From the NCBI GenBank assembly GCA_022818135.1, contig JAFMSR010000009.1:20958115-21022114 (forward strand): a DNA stretch of 64,000 nucleotides. The letters run 5' to 3'. The first letter of the stretch is position 1. Every line of letters starts with the position of its first letter. This DNA comes from Saxidomus purpurata. Lineage: Eukaryota; Mollusca; Bivalvia; Venerida; Veneridae. This document shows, piece after piece, positions 63,742-64,000 of the stretch. The translations under genes and the position numbers were made by a program. Under the pieces are notes generated by a model, which did not search any database, was not told the origin of the DNA, and saw only the letters and a list, made by a program, of their open reading frames with translations.

Positions 63742-64000
63742 ATGTCTCCCCCAATATAATGGGAGAGAGACATATTGTTTTAGGTCGAGCTGTCTATCTG
63801 TCAATTTGCCGTCCGTCCATCTGTATGTCTGTCCGTCACAAATCGTGTCAGCTCCATATTTCTTAAACCCCTTGAAGGATTTTAGAAGGACTCACCACAT
63901 ATGTTCACATTGAGACGATGTGCAGAGCGCATGTTACAACCATCTCTGTTCAAGGTCAAGGTCACAATTAGAGATCAAAGGTCATATAACTATATTTCGA
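63742..64000. repeat. Hairpin-led tandem-core repeat, cut by window end
   Basis: Bases 63742-63773 form a near-perfect inverted repeat (ATGTCTCCCCC / GGGAGAGAGACAT). Beyond it lie GTCCGTCCATCTG and GTCTGTCCGTCACA, then the start of a unit mentioning CTCACCACATATGTTCACATTGAG. The element continues past the window. Confidence 0.5.

Overview
The window is eukaryotic, AT-rich, intron-rich nuclear DNA. Genes have short GT-AG exons separated by kilobase introns full of degenerate transposons. The repeat types (tandem ~150-180 bp cores beside GTCC/GGAC microsatellites, ending in short hairpins), a Tc1 element, a tRNA-derived SINE, a Ty3/gypsy relic, a LINE tail and an RNF213-like gene together suggest a mollusc, most likely a bivalve. 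The organism assignment is an inference.

There are two protein-coding genes, both on the + strand. Gene 1 enters from the left edge and ends with a stop at 23966-23968. I assembled 24 exons whose splice phases all agree; together they encode about 2,255 residues, and the true start lies upstream of the window. The protein has an N-terminal helical part, a stretch of degenerate ~47-residue beta-type repeats (VPILAVTL / VPxGG motifs, exons all bounded by phase-1 introns), a very long charged coiled coil (mostly phase-0 exons), a compact conserved-looking C-terminal domain and a short C-terminal coiled coil. I do not recognise the family. Gene 2 begins at 39589 with an acidic Ser/Glu-rich leader and continues past the right edge or through exons I cannot see. 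Its exons at 52221 and 54739 resemble the N-terminal carbohydrate-binding-like modules of RNF213 (mysterin).

1-5.4 kb: gene 1 intron with the left arm of a large inverted repeat. 5.4-24 kb: body of gene 1, with intronic tandem-core repeats at 12.2 and 18.5 kb. 24-39.5 kb: intergenic, holding a dead Ty3/gypsy pol on the minus strand (28.8-30.6 kb) and a 2.2-2.5 kb direct duplication (31.4-34.0 and 34.3-36.5 kb). 39.6-56.3 kb: gene 2, whose largest visible intron contains the right arm of the inverted repeat (46.9-51.7 kb), itself interrupted by a frameshifted Tc1 element with visible TIRs and TA duplication and by a long hairpin element. 56.3-64 kb: no exon I can support; three or four tandem-core repeat elements and the 3' end of a LINE on the minus strand.

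The most notable structure is the pair of ~3 kb arms (about 700-5200 and 46877-51702) in opposite orientation, each inside an intron of a different gene and about 41.7 kb apart. Recombination between them would invert the intervening segment and break both genes.
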